Below, in pieces: positions 16,216-24,900 of a DNA stretch of 64,000 bases. Source of the DNA: Paenibacillus timonensis (GTDB taxonomy: Bacteria > Bacillota > Bacilli > Paenibacillales > Paenibacillaceae); contig NZ_WNZY01000001.1 in NCBI RefSeq assembly GCF_009725205.1, positions 310,001 to 374,000 on the forward strand, written 5' to 3'. Below the pieces are notes generated by a model, which was not told where the DNA came from, made no database searches, and worked only from the letters and a program-made list of their open reading frames with translations. The position numbers were made by a program, and so were the translations under genes. The stretch's first letter is position 1. Every line of letters starts with the position of its first letter.

Positions 16216-17238
16216 ATGCACTTTTTACTCAAAATCACGACGCGCTTGATGCGTTTACGCAAAACGTCAATCGGACTGATTATCCTGTTATTTGTTACGC
16301 TAAGCGCAACGGTGGCTTACGGCCTGGAGCCCGCAACGTTCGGTAATTGGTTTAACGCGCTATATTGGGTGATGACCACCATGGCCACGGTGGGTTATGG
16401 CGACTATTTTGCGGAGACCGTCCAGGGTAAAGTATTTACGATGTTTTTGTACATTTTCGGAATTGGGCTGCTGAGCTTGGTGATCGGGAAGGTCATCGAT
16501 TCCATCGGAACCCTTCAACGGCAGAGAGGAGCGGGGGCTTTGAACTTTCGAGGCGAAGACCAGATCATTCTGATCAATTGGAGCAAAAAAGCGCACTCGG
16601 CGGTGGAGGAAATCCTGTGTTATTCTCCCAAGTGCCGCATCGTGATCATCGACGAGATGGATCGACATCCGCTGGAGTCGATGCACCAAGTCCATTTCGT
16701 CAGCGGGGATCCGGCTTCGGACGAAATCTTGATGAAAGCCGGCATCGACAAGGCGAAGGCCGCCATCATTTTTGCGGATGCGCGGATTGAGGAATATTCA
16801 CTGATTGACGGCAAGTCTCTCTTGATTGCTTCCAGCATTGAACGATTGGCGCCGCAGGTACATACAACCGTAGAAATCATGCAGGAAAAACATATCCAGA
16901 ATTTCCGCCACGTTCAAGTGAATGAATTTGTATTGTCTCACGACGCCATCTCGCGATTGGCGGTTCGCTCCGCGCTGCAGGAAGGCAACTCTGAGGTGAT
17001 TCGCCAACTGCTCAGCCGTCAATACGGCGACGATATTTACGAAATCCCCGTGCAGCACGGGTGGCACACGTATGGAGAAGCCTTTGAAGCCCTGCTGAGG
17101 CAGGGGGCAACCTTGCTGGCAGACCGTGGCGATTTGGGCATCAACCGCAAGCTGAATCAACCGATCCCCCCAGAGGCACGGCTCTACGTCGTAGCCGATG
17201 ACGCTACGTATCGGCGGATAGCCGGCTTATCGTCTTAA
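16216..17238 (+). CDS. two-TM potassium channel with cytoplasmic RCK/TrkA-N domain
   Basis: The 340-residue protein has two membrane helices flanking a pore loop with the K+ selectivity signature TVGYGD (58-63). A cytoplasmic RCK domain follows from about residue 110 (ILINWSKKAHSAVEEIL, then VSGDPASDEIL). This is the YugO/MthK layout. It is the last gene of the six-gene operon, 4 bp after DUF350, with a weak ribosome site that suggests coupled translation. The operon implies that channel gating or membrane stress is linked to the ligase and its tailed substrate. A strong hairpin follows. Confidence 0.9.
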   Translation: MHFLLKITTRLMRLRKTSIGLIILLFVTLSATVAYGLEPATFGNWFNALYWVMTTMATVGYGDYFAETVQGKVFTMFLYIFGIGLLSLVIGKVIDSIGTLQRQRGAGALNFRGEDQIILINWSKKAHSAVEEILCYSPKCRIVIIDEMDRHPLESMHQVHFVSGDPASDEILMKAGIDKAKAAIIFADARIEEYSLIDGKSLLIASSIERLAPQVHTTVEIMQEKHIQNFRHVQVNEFVLSHDAISRLAVRSALQEGNSEVIRQLLSRQYGDDIYEIPVQHGWHTYGEAFEALLRQGATLLADRGDLGINRKLNQPIPPEARLYVVADDATYRRIAGLSS

Positions 17239-17286
17239 GCCGCACAAACAGCGGTACGGAGACGCAGCATAGCAACAACAAGTGAC

Positions 17287-17320
17287 AGGCCTTCGGGAGC
17301 AGATCCCGAAGGCCTATTTA
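17287..17320 (+). terminator. hairpin terminator after the K+ channel operon
   Basis: A perfect 12-bp stem AGGCCTTCGGGA / TCCCGAAGGCCT (17287-17315) with loop GCAGA is followed by ATTTATTAATTTT. The U-tract is interrupted. Confidence 0.75.
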
Positions 17321-17386
17321 TTAATTTTCAAAAAGGGATTGCCGATTTCTTCAGGAATATGTTACCATAACCTTGAAATTGAAAAC

Positions 17387-17458
17387 GTTACCGAAAAGGT
17401 TACCGAAAAGTTTGCCGATCCGTTACCGATCGCATTTTCGGAATCGTTACCGGAGTGA
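17387..17458 (+). repeat. about six degenerate 12-bp repeats upstream of sugar ABC genes
   Basis: GTTACCG recurs at 17387, 17399, 17422 and 17446, with weaker versions at about 17410 and 17434, giving a 12-bp period. A further GTTACC lies at 17361. The array ends 68 bases before the lipoprotein start. It could hold repeated sites for the LacI regulator encoded downstream, or be a decayed minisatellite. Confidence 0.6.
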
Positions 17459-17471
17459 AAACTGGAAATTT

Positions 17472-17485
17472 GGTAAGCGCATTCA
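17472..17485 (+). promoter_or_regulatory. cre-like site (catabolite control)
   Basis: GGTAAGCGCATTCA fits the CcpA consensus TGNAANCGNNNNCA at all defined positions except the first. It lies 40 bases before the lipoprotein start, consistent with glucose repression. Confidence 0.35.
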
Positions 17486-17525
17486 ATTTCGCGAAATTAG
17501 ATATTCTCTCAAGGGGGAAGGAACA

Positions 17526-18944
17526 ATGAAGGTCAGAAAACTTTGGAGTTTAGCACTGGCTTTAGCCCTGGTTGCTGGACTCGCGGTAGGTTGCGGCAAC
17601 AGCAACAGCAATAATCAAGCTACTAACGAAGGAACCAAGACAAACACGGATACGGAATCGAACTCGGGTAAAACCGCGACGAAGGCAGAAGAAATCTACT
17701 TCTTGAACTTCAAGCCGGAAATCGCCGAAATCTATGACAAGATCGCGAAGGATTACGAAGCGGAAACCGGTGTGAAGGTGAAGGTCGTCACGGCTGCAGC
17801 CGGTACGTACGAAACAACGTTGAAATCGGAGATCGCGAAGTCTGAAGCTCCGACGATTTTCCAAATTAACGGCCCTGTGGGATATGAGAACTGGAAGAAT
17901 TACACGCTGGACCTGAAAGACTCCAAGTTGTACGGCTATCTGTCCGACCAAAGCTTGGCGGTATCGAGTGAAGGCGGCGTCTACGGAATCCCTTACGTCG
18001 TTGAAGGTTACGGTATCATCTACAATAATGCGGTCATGGAGAAGTATTTTGCGCTGCCAGACAAAGCCGTATCGATATCTTCGATGGCGGACGTCAAGAA
18101 CTTCGATACTTTGAAAGCGGTTGTAGAAGACATGACGGCGAAGAAGGACGCACTAGGCATTAAGGGCGTGTTCGCTTCGACCTCCCTGGCTTCCGGCGAG
18201 CAATGGAGATGGCAAACGCACTTGGCTAACTATCCATTGTATAACGAATTCAAGGATGACACTTCGTTCGACAACACGGTGTTGTCGGGCTTGGCCAAGA
18301 AGGAAATCGAGTTTAAGTACAACGCCAACTTTAAAAACATCTTTGATCTGTACCTGAATAACTCCGTAACGAAGCCAACGCTGCTGGGCAGCAAGGCGGT
18401 TGCCGATTCGATGGCCGAGTTCGCCTTGGGGCAAGCTGCTATGGTACAAAACGGCAACTGGGCTTGGTCGCAGATTAACGAAGTTGACGGCAACGTTGTG
18501 AAAGCCGAATACATCAAGTTCCTGCCGATTTATTCCGGAGTGGCAGGCGAAGAGAGCCAAGGCTTGGCGATCGGCACGGAGAACTACTTTGCCATCAACA
18601 GCCAAGTGTCGCCTGAGAAACAACAAGCTTCGATCGCCTTCCTGGAATGGCTGTTCTCCAGCGATAAAGGTAAGGCGTACGTAACGAACGAACTTGGGTT
18701 TATCGCACCGTTCAACACCTTTGGCGAAAACGAGAAGCCTTCCGATCCACTTGCCAAGGAAGTATCCGACTGGATGGGTAAAGACGGCATCACCTCGGTG
18801 CCTTGGACGTTTGCCGCATTCCCAAGCGAAGAGTTCAAGAACGTCTTCGGCGACGCCCTGCTGCAATATGCGCAAGGCAACCTTGCATGGGATGACGTTG
18901 TGAATGTCGCTAAAGAATCCTGGAAGACGGAAAGAGCCAAATAA
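17526..18944 (+). CDS. sugar ABC transporter substrate-binding lipoprotein
   Basis: The 472-residue extracellular binding protein has a lipoprotein signal ending in AVGC (Cys22). The start at 17526 follows GGGGGAAGG; the longer open frame back to 17373 runs through the repeat array and is not coding. The mature protein has the family-1 solute-binding layout, with DYEAETGVKVKVVTAAAGTYE and QGLAIGTENYFAIN segments. It feeds the two permeases downstream. The sugar cannot be told from sequence. No ATPase is encoded in the operon. Confidence 0.9.
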   Translation: MKVRKLWSLALALALVAGLAVGCGNSNSNNQATNEGTKTNTDTESNSGKTATKAEEIYFLNFKPEIAEIYDKIAKDYEAETGVKVKVVTAAAGTYETTLKSEIAKSEAPTIFQINGPVGYENWKNYTLDLKDSKLYGYLSDQSLAVSSEGGVYGIPYVVEGYGIIYNNAVMEKYFALPDKAVSISSMADVKNFDTLKAVVEDMTAKKDALGIKGVFASTSLASGEQWRWQTHLANYPLYNEFKDDTSFDNTVLSGLAKKEIEFKYNANFKNIFDLYLNNSVTKPTLLGSKAVADSMAEFALGQAAMVQNGNWAWSQINEVDGNVVKAEYIKFLPIYSGVAGEESQGLAIGTENYFAINSQVSPEKQQASIAFLEWLFSSDKGKAYVTNELGFIAPFNTFGENEKPSDPLAKEVSDWMGKDGITSVPWTFAAFPSEEFKNVFGDALLQYAQGNLAWDDVVNVAKESWKTERAK

Positions 18945-18980
18945 GGAACCCTTCAACAGAAGGTGATAGCAAGAGACCAA

Positions 18981-19015
18981 GGCGGCGGCGCCTCCGACCG
19001 GGTGCGCCGTCGCTC
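18981..19015 (+). terminator. intra-operon hairpin after the binding protein
   Basis: GCGGCGGCGC and GTGCGCCGTCGC pair around CTCCGACCGG, followed by TCATTTATTTT. Such partial terminators between a binding-protein gene and its permeases commonly set a higher receptor level. Confidence 0.6.
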
Positions 19016-19083
19016 ATTTATTTTGGGAGCCTGGCGAGAACATCTCCAGCTCACCCTTTTTCCCGGGTAAGGAGAACAATCCT

Positions 19084-19926
19084 ATGCAAAAATCGATCAA
19101 AAGGTACTTCGCCCTTTTTGCATTTCCAACGTTGCTGGCATTTACCGCGATGTTCATCATTCCGTTTCTCATGGGAATCTACTTGTCCTTCACGGAGTTT
19201 ACAACCGTAACCGATGCGAAGTGGGTAGGCTTCAGCAATTATGCCAAAGCCTTTTCCAATCCGGATTTCCTGAATGCGCTTTGGTTTACGATCCGCTTTA
19301 CCGTCGTTGCCGTGATAACGGTTAACGTATTTGCTTTCCTCCTGGCGTTATTGCTGACCCGGGGGGTCCGAGGAACGAATCTGTTCCGCACCGTGTTCTT
19401 TATGCCGAATCTGATCGGCGGGATCGTGCTCGGTTATATCTGGCAGCTGATTCTGAACGGGATCCTGTACAAGTTTGAAGTTACGTTGACCTCCAGTGCC
19501 AATTACGGCTTCTGGGGTTTGGTTGTCCTCATGAATTGGCAATTAATCGGGTATATGATGATTATTTACATCGCCGGGATTCAGAACATCTCAAGGGAAG
19601 TTGTTGAAGCGGCCCAGATCGACGGATGCACCCGTTTCGGTATATTGCGGAATGTGACGATTCCGCTGGTGATGCCCTCCATCACCATCTGCTTGTTCTT
19701 GTCGCTGTCGAATTCGTTTAAGCTGTTTGACCAGAACTTGGCTTTGACCGCCGGGGCGCCTTCGAAGCAAACGGCGATGCTGGCGCTCGATATTTACAAT
19801 ACGTTCTACGGGAACGGCGGCTGGGAGGGTGTAGGCCAGGCCAAAGCGGTGGTCTTCTTTGTCCTAGTCGCGTTGATCGCCCTAATTCAATTGAAAGCTA
19901 CGAGAAGTAAGGAGGTGGAGAACTGA
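19084..19926 (+). CDS. sugar ABC transporter permease 1
   Basis: The 280-residue membrane protein of the MalF/LacF type has six predicted helices. It carries the EAA-loop that docks the ATPase (VVEAAQIDGCTRFGILRNVT). It begins 139 bp after the binding-protein gene, past the hairpin. The stop overlaps the next ATG by one base (TGATG). Confidence 0.92.
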   Translation: MQKSIKRYFALFAFPTLLAFTAMFIIPFLMGIYLSFTEFTTVTDAKWVGFSNYAKAFSNPDFLNALWFTIRFTVVAVITVNVFAFLLALLLTRGVRGTNLFRTVFFMPNLIGGIVLGYIWQLILNGILYKFEVTLTSSANYGFWGLVVLMNWQLIGYMMIIYIAGIQNISREVVEAAQIDGCTRFGILRNVTIPLVMPSITICLFLSLSNSFKLFDQNLALTAGAPSKQTAMLALDIYNTFYGNGGWEGVGQAKAVVFFVLVALIALIQLKATRSKEVEN

Positions 19927-20759
19927 TGAGTAAAACAAGAAGCCGTGGTACCTTTCTCTTTGGCGTATTGTCTGTTCTCGCCATCCTGTTCCTGTCCCCG
20001 ATTCTGATCGTGCTGATGAACTCCTTTAAGGGGAAGTTCTTCATCAGCGATACACCGTTTAAGTTTCCCGACGCCCAGACGTTTGTCCATTTGAAGAACT
20101 ACACCGAGGGCGTTGCCAAGACCGGATTCTTTAATGCCTTCGGGATGTCGATGTTCATTACGGTCGGCTCGGTAGCCGTGATCGTCTTACTAACGGCGAT
20201 GACCGCCTGGTACATCACGAGAGTGAAGACGAGACTCACGAAGCTGCTCTACTACATCTTCGTCTTCTCGATGATCGTCCCGTTTCAAATGGTGATGTTT
20301 ACGATGACCAAAACGGCGAATATGCTCCATCTGGACAATCCGCTGGGGATTATCGTGATTTATCTCGGTTTTGGCGCGGGGTTATCGGTGTTCTTGTTCA
20401 GCGGATTCGTGAAGTCAATTCCGCTGGAGATCGAGGAAGCCGATCTGATTGACGGTTGTAATCCGGTCCAATCGTTTTTCCATATCGTATTGCCGATTCT
20501 GAAGCCGATTGCGATAACCGTTGCCATCCTGAACGTCATGTGGATCTGGAACGACTATCTCCTGCCGATGTTGGTCATCGGAACCGAGTATCGGACGATT
20601 CCCATCGCGATTCAGTACCTGAAGGGCGGGTATGGTTCGATCGACATGGGGGCGATGATGGCGATGCTCGTGTTGGCGATTTTGCCCATTGTCGTATTCT
20701 ATCTGCTCTGTCAAAAATATATCATCGAAGGCGTCGTTGCCGGCGCGGTAAAGGGATAA
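19926..20759 (+). CDS. sugar ABC transporter permease 2
   Basis: The 277-residue MalG/LacG-type permease has six predicted helices and an EAA-loop (EIEEADLIDGCNPVQSFFHI). It is translationally coupled to permease 1. Together they form the channel for the lipoprotein at 17526. The ATPase must come from elsewhere; the MsmX/UgpC-type ATPase at 35803 is one candidate. Confidence 0.92.
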   Translation: MSKTRSRGTFLFGVLSVLAILFLSPILIVLMNSFKGKFFISDTPFKFPDAQTFVHLKNYTEGVAKTGFFNAFGMSMFITVGSVAVIVLLTAMTAWYITRVKTRLTKLLYYIFVFSMIVPFQMVMFTMTKTANMLHLDNPLGIIVIYLGFGAGLSVFLFSGFVKSIPLEIEEADLIDGCNPVQSFFHIVLPILKPIAITVAILNVMWIWNDYLLPMLVIGTEYRTIPIAIQYLKGGYGSIDMGAMMAMLVLAILPIVVFYLLCQKYIIEGVVAGAVKG

Positions 20760-20930
20760 TCCGCCCGACCGAACGGCCAGGGGCCGGCTTGCTCAAATGC
20801 AGGATATCCTGGGGGTCGTCAAGTCCTGGCCGGGACTCCTGCTTTTGTGCATTTGTCCTTGTTTTATAGGAAAGGTATGGTATATTCTGTAACAGATAGA
20901 CGGAAATTTTCAGGTAAGGGACGATCGGAT

Positions 20931-21971
20931 ATGGCTTCAATGACAATTATCGATATTGCAAAAATTTGCGGGGTTGGCGTTACGACGGTCTCCCGGGCCA
21001 TCAATAATCATCCGGACATCAGCGAAGAGACGAAGGCCATGATTATGAAGGTCATCAAGGAGAACCATTTTGTTCCGAACAATAGCGCCCGAAATTTGAA
21101 GCGTTCCGCCTCCAAGACGATTGCCGTCTTGATCAAGGGGATCACCAATCCCTTTTTCAATCGCATGATTCAGGTGTTCGAGAAGGAAATTCAACGGAAG
21201 AAATATTCGTTTATTCTGCAGCGGGTGGACGAGAATCAAGATGAGATTGAAGTGGCGATCGAACTGGAGAAGGAGAAGCGGCTGAAGGGGATCGTGTTCC
21301 TCGGCGGGTATTTCTCCCATGTCAAAGAAAAGCTGGAGCAGCTGACGGTTCCCTACGTGCTCAGCACCATTGGCATGGCACCGGAGTATGATCCTCAAGA
21401 GTATTCTTCCGTTTCCGTCGACGACTTTAAGGAAAGCTATAAAATGGTGGACTATTTGTGCCGGCTGGGACATCAGAAAATCGCCATCCTCACCGCCCCT
21501 ATGTCCGATGTCAGCATCGGTAAGCTGAGATATGAAGGGTACAAGCAGGCGCTCGCAGACCATGGGATTCCGCTAAACGAGAATCTGGTATGTTGCATGA
21601 AGGAACAGATCGAGAGCTACTCCATGGAAAATGGATATGTGGTAACCCAGGAGCTGCTGGCTTCCGGGGAGGAGTTCACGGCGTTGTTTGCGGTATCCGA
21701 TAGTTTGGCAGTCGGGGCGTGTAAGGCGATCTTCGAAAGCGGGAAGTCCGTCCCGGACGATTATTCCGTGGCCGGGTTCGATGGGCTGGATATCACGTTT
21801 TATTATCATCCTTCGATTACGACGATCCGGCAGCCTGTAGAGGAGATCGCGGAGGAGACGATTCGAATCCTCTTTGACCTGATCAACAAGAAGATCACCC
21901 ATGCACACAAAATATTCCCCGGGGAATTAATGATCCGGGAATCGACTATAAGTATAGATTCTCAAAATTAA
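20931..21971 (+). CDS. LacI-family transcriptional regulator
   Basis: The 346-residue protein has an N-terminal HTH (TIIDIAKICGVGVTTVSRAI) with a hinge helix, then a periplasmic-binding-like effector domain from about residue 60. I use ATG 20931, with AAGGG upstream; the frame is open to 20847 but that part is non-coding in appearance. Placed 171 bp after the second permease on the same strand, it is the likely sugar-responsive repressor of this transport operon. Confidence 0.9.
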   Translation: MASMTIIDIAKICGVGVTTVSRAINNHPDISEETKAMIMKVIKENHFVPNNSARNLKRSASKTIAVLIKGITNPFFNRMIQVFEKEIQRKKYSFILQRVDENQDEIEVAIELEKEKRLKGIVFLGGYFSHVKEKLEQLTVPYVLSTIGMAPEYDPQEYSSVSVDDFKESYKMVDYLCRLGHQKIAILTAPMSDVSIGKLRYEGYKQALADHGIPLNENLVCCMKEQIESYSMENGYVVTQELLASGEEFTALFAVSDSLAVGACKAIFESGKSVPDDYSVAGFDGLDITFYYHPSITTIRQPVEEIAEETIRILFDLINKKITHAHKIFPGELMIRESTISIDSQN

Positions 21972-21977
21972 AAGAAA

Positions 21978-22026
21978 CCCCCGTATTTCGCCGACGGATA
22001 TCGCTTGGCGGATACGGGGGATTTTT
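21978..22026. terminator. bidirectional terminator between convergent genes
   Basis: CCCCCGTA / TACGGGGG with inner CGCC/GGCG pairing forms a long stem, flanked by A-rich sequence on the left and ATTTTT on the right. It serves the LacI gene (+) and the MFS gene (-). Confidence 0.85.
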
Positions 22027-22060
22027 GCGTAGGGCCTGGTGATGTGCGAGCGCGGCTCCG

Positions 22061-23347
22061 TTACAGCAGTTCGTTGCGTTTGCGCAGATAGCCGTACAAA
22101 ATGACGCTGCATACCGCACATAACAAGGCGCACACGCCAATGAAGGCGTAACCGGCTTGCAGGCCGCGCAGCAAGCCCAGTCCGGTGTCGGCACCGCCGG
22201 CAACCAGCTCTTTGATCCCGTCGGTGATCGCGCCGATCAAATAGTTGCCGATGACGCTGCCAACCCCCATCAGCGTAACAATGAAGGTGATGGCGGAATC
22301 GCTGGAGGAGCGGTATTTCTTGGCGATCAGCGCCATGACCGTCGGGTAGATCGGGGCGATGCCGATGCCGGCCGCCGCGAACAGAAAGGCCCCGGATTCG
22401 CCGACCGCTATGGCGATCAAGGTGCAAATCCCCGAGAAGGCGGAGAACAAAATCAGCGAGAGCGTGAAGCCGATTTTATCCGTGATGGGTCCCAGCGCCA
22501 GCCGCGCGAACGTAAAGCACAAGAAGAAGGCGGACAGCATACCGGAAGCGTTGGTAGTGTTCCAGTGGTAGGCCTTCTCCAGGAAGTTGACCAGCCAGCC
22601 GCCAACGGCCATCTCGGATACAACGCCAAAGGAGAGCACCAGGACGATCAACCAGATGGCCGGGTCGCGCATCAGCCGTGTGAACGGAACCCGCTCGCCA
22701 CCGTGTTCTTCTTCGCCCGGAAACCGACTAAGCAGCGTTGGGATCATCGGGATGACGGAGAGGGATAACATGATCAGGTACATGCCGCGCCAATCGAGCA
22801 CATGCCCGCCGATCGAGACGGTCATGAGCCCTGAGGCGATCATCGGCGCTACCGTGGAACTCAGCCCATAGAAGAAATGGGACAGGTTCATCATCGTGCC
22901 GGTGTTGCCGACGAAGATGCGGGCGGCCAGAATAGCCAGCGCGATTTCAAGCATCCCGTTGCCGATGTACATCAGGAAATAGGAACCCGACAACGCCGGG
23001 AAGCTGCGCGAAGCGAAGATCAGTATGCCGGACGCGGCCATGGAGCCGAAGGCAAGCATCGTCACCGTTTTGGCACCCCATTTGCGGGTCAGGTAAGCCG
23101 TAAAGGAACAGGCCAACAGGTAGCCTAGCGAATTGAGCGACAGGAGCGTGCCAATCTGCATCTCGTCAATCCCAAAGTCGGTTTGGATGCGCGGGATGGC
23201 GGGTCCTTTAATATTTTCCGAGAAGCCGAAGATAAAGAAACCGATAAAGACGGTTAACAATTGGAAGACATAATTTCGTTTGGCAAAAGCGGAACGGGCG
23301 GCGCGGACTTCCGTCGTCTCCGCTCCCGATTCAGATGGCGATTTCAA
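22061..23347 (-). CDS. MFS transporter (sugar/FHS-like)
   Basis: The 428-residue protein has about 12 membrane helices. The MFS loop motif is weak, and the sequence most resembles fucose-permease-like carriers (FIFGFSENIKGPAIPRIQTDFG near the first helix). I place the start at TTG 23347, because a perfect AGGAGG lies 7 bases upstream; the frame is open to 23404 without a ribosome site. The substrate is unknown. A large cytoplasmic loop separates the halves. Confidence 0.85.
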   Translation of the reverse strand: MKSPSESGAETTEVRAARSAFAKRNYVFQLLTVFIGFFIFGFSENIKGPAIPRIQTDFGIDEMQIGTLLSLNSLGYLLACSFTAYLTRKWGAKTVTMLAFGSMAASGILIFASRSFPALSGSYFLMYIGNGMLEIALAILAARIFVGNTGTMMNLSHFFYGLSSTVAPMIASGLMTVSIGGHVLDWRGMYLIMLSLSVIPMIPTLLSRFPGEEEHGGERVPFTRLMRDPAIWLIVLVLSFGVVSEMAVGGWLVNFLEKAYHWNTTNASGMLSAFFLCFTFARLALGPITDKIGFTLSLILFSAFSGICTLIAIAVGESGAFLFAAAGIGIAPIYPTVMALIAKKYRSSSDSAITFIVTLMGVGSVIGNYLIGAITDGIKELVAGGADTGLGLLRGLQAGYAFIGVCALLCAVCSVILYGYLRKRNELL

Positions 23348-23433
23348 GGCAAATCCTCCTGATGTCCTAAAGTGAAAAAGAGCCGAACAGCCAAATCGTA
23401 ACACACTTTCGTTCGCCTATCTATCCTCCGGAC

Positions 23434-23481
23434 AAAAAAACACCCGCTTCCTGCGCGCTTGTCTAGCGGCATAAACGGGTG
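23434..23481 (-). terminator. terminator of the small gene at 23491
   Basis: On the minus strand CACCCG and CGGGTG pair around a 29-base loop containing a smaller stem, followed by seven T residues. Confidence 0.7.
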
Positions 23482-23490
23482 CCTTTCCTC

Positions 23491-23673
23491 TTAATGGTTG
23501 ATGTCACATTTGTTCATGATAAACGCGATTTGGTTCTCAAGCCGGTTGATTTGCTCCTGCGTTTCCGGATCGGCCTGGCCCATCCCCCGCATCGAGGCTA
23601 GTTCTTGCTTTAGTCGGTGTAAGTCCTCGCCTGCGTTGGCGCAGTTATAGTTACTCTCGAGATTATCCAGCAT
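23491..23673 (-). CDS. small hypothetical protein, 60 aa
   Basis: This short gene has an excellent ribosome site (GGAGGAG, 7 bases before ATG) and its own terminator, so it is very likely expressed. The product is helical and coiled-coil-like in the second half (TQEQINRLENQIAFIM), with two Cys (in YNCAN and NKCDINH). The small Spo0E-type phosphatases differ: their SQELD motif is absent. The function is unknown. Confidence 0.7.
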   Translation of the reverse strand: MLDNLESNYNCANAGEDLHRLKQELASMRGMGQADPETQEQINRLENQIAFIMNKCDINH

Positions 23674-23735
23674 GCTGATTCTCCTCCATTGATTACTCCG
23701 TGCTTCTTCCCTATTATGGAGGATTTAGGGAGGGG

Positions 23736-24200
23736 TTATTCAGGCTGTTCAGGCTGGGTAGAGCTGCCGCCGCCGATTTTGTGCATGAATTCGTTGATCT
23801 GCCGATGCATGGCGGTGATATCCTCTACCTCGGCACCGGTTCCGGCAAACAGCCGCATCGGTACGGTGCAGGCTTTGTCCTTCAGGGCTTTGCCTTCGTG
23901 AGTTAGTTCGATGATGACGCTGCGCTCGTCCGCTTTGTCTCGCGTCCGGGTGACCAGGTTCATCTGCTCCAGTTTCTTGAGCAACGGAGTTAATGTGCCG
24001 GAGTCTAGGTATAGCATGGCGCCCAGCTCCTTGACGGTGACGCCGTCCCGCTCCCATAACGCGAGCAGCGTGATGTACTGCGTGTAGGTCAATCCGAACT
24101 CGGCCAGCAGAGGCCGGTACAACTTCATGATCTCCCGGGAGCACGTATAGAAAGCAAAGCAAAGCTGATTATCCAGTTTCATCAATTCTTCCGTGTTCAT
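23736..24200 (-). CDS. ohrR: OhrR-type MarR regulator, organic peroxide sensor
   Basis: The 154-residue winged-helix repressor has the OhrR N-terminus KLDNQLCFAFYTCSREIMK. Cys14 matches the peroxide-reactive Cys of OhrR, and a second Cys at 20 is unusual. The wing region reads TRTRDKADERS. On oxidation such repressors leave DNA. It is divergent from a glutathione peroxidase, and palindromes of OhrR type lie before both genes, so it probably controls both. The C-terminal tail (GGGSSTQPEQPE) is low-complexity. Confidence 0.9.
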   Translation of the reverse strand: MNTEELMKLDNQLCFAFYTCSREIMKLYRPLLAEFGLTYTQYITLLALWERDGVTVKELGAMLYLDSGTLTPLLKKLEQMNLVTRTRDKADERSVIIELTHEGKALKDKACTVPMRLFAGTGAEVEDITAMHRQINEFMHKIGGGSSTQPEQPE

Positions 24201-24212
24201 CTATATCCACCT

Positions 24213-24228
24213 GCCAATTAATTGTATG
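24213..24228. promoter_or_regulatory. OhrR-type operator at ohrR
   Basis: CAATTAATTGTA (24215-24226) is close to the consensus TACAATTNAATTGTA. It lies 13 bases upstream of the ohrR start, as expected for autorepression. Confidence 0.5.
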
Positions 24229-24330
24229 CAATTTATTTTGCTGTTGAGCTATTATAGCATTGCTTTCCTTTTCACGTAAAGTGGCCTGGGATGTGGGGGA
24301 GGAAGTCTAGCGATGGCTGGTGAATCGAAA

Positions 24331-24368
24331 TTGACACTCCAATAAAGATTGTATACAATTAAATTACA
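24331..24368 (+). promoter_or_regulatory. peroxidase promoter overlapped by OhrR-type operator
   Basis: TTGACA (24331-24336), 17 bases, TACAAT (24354-24359) is a near-ideal sigma-A promoter. The 15-bp palindrome TACAATTAAATTACA (24354-24368) matches the OhrR consensus at 13 of 14 defined or paired positions and covers the -10 box. Confidence 0.75.
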
Positions 24369-24400
24369 CTTAATTTAAAAAGGTGCTGGAGGTGCCGTGA

Positions 24401-24883
24401 ATGTCATTATTTGATATTGAAGTCAAAACGATTCAAGGCCAAGTGCAAACGTTGGAGCCCTACCGCGGTCAGGTGATGTTGATTGTGAATACGGCGACCA
24501 AATGCGGGTTTGCACCGCAATTTAAAGGGTTGCAGAAGCTGCACGACACATACAAGGACCAAGGATTTTCCGTGTTGGGCTTCCCCTCAAGCCAATTCGC
24601 GAACCAGGAGCTGGGGACGGACGAGGAAGTAGCGCAAGCTTGCGAACTGAATTTCGGCGTGTCGTTCCCGTTATTTTCGAAGATTGATGTGAATGGGAAA
24701 ACCGCTCATCCGCTGTTCAAGCACCTGACGAAGGAAGCGCCCGGCCTGCTTGGCTCCCGGTTGATCAAATGGAACTTTACGAAGTTCCTCGTAGATCAGG
24801 AAGGCAAGGTGGTCAAACGCTTCGGTCCGACGGACGAACCCGAGAGTATCGAAGGGCAAATTCGCGAGCTGCTTGGGATGTAA
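24401..24883 (+). CDS. glutathione peroxidase (thioredoxin-dependent type)
   Basis: The 160-residue peroxidase has peroxidatic Cys35 (NTATKCGF), Gln65, Trp124 and Asn125 (KWNFTKF), the catalytic tetrad of the family. Cys81 sits where the resolving Cys of thioredoxin-linked members lies. The usual GFPCNQF loop reads GFPSSQF. It should reduce organic hydroperoxides in the cytoplasm. GGAGG lies 8 bases before ATG. The promoter is overlapped by an OhrR-type palindrome. Confidence 0.92.
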   Translation: MSLFDIEVKTIQGQVQTLEPYRGQVMLIVNTATKCGFAPQFKGLQKLHDTYKDQGFSVLGFPSSQFANQELGTDEEVAQACELNFGVSFPLFSKIDVNGKTAHPLFKHLTKEAPGLLGSRLIKWNFTKFLVDQEGKVVKRFGPTDEPESIEGQIRELLGM

Positions 24884-24900
24884 GCAGAGCGCGGGATATT

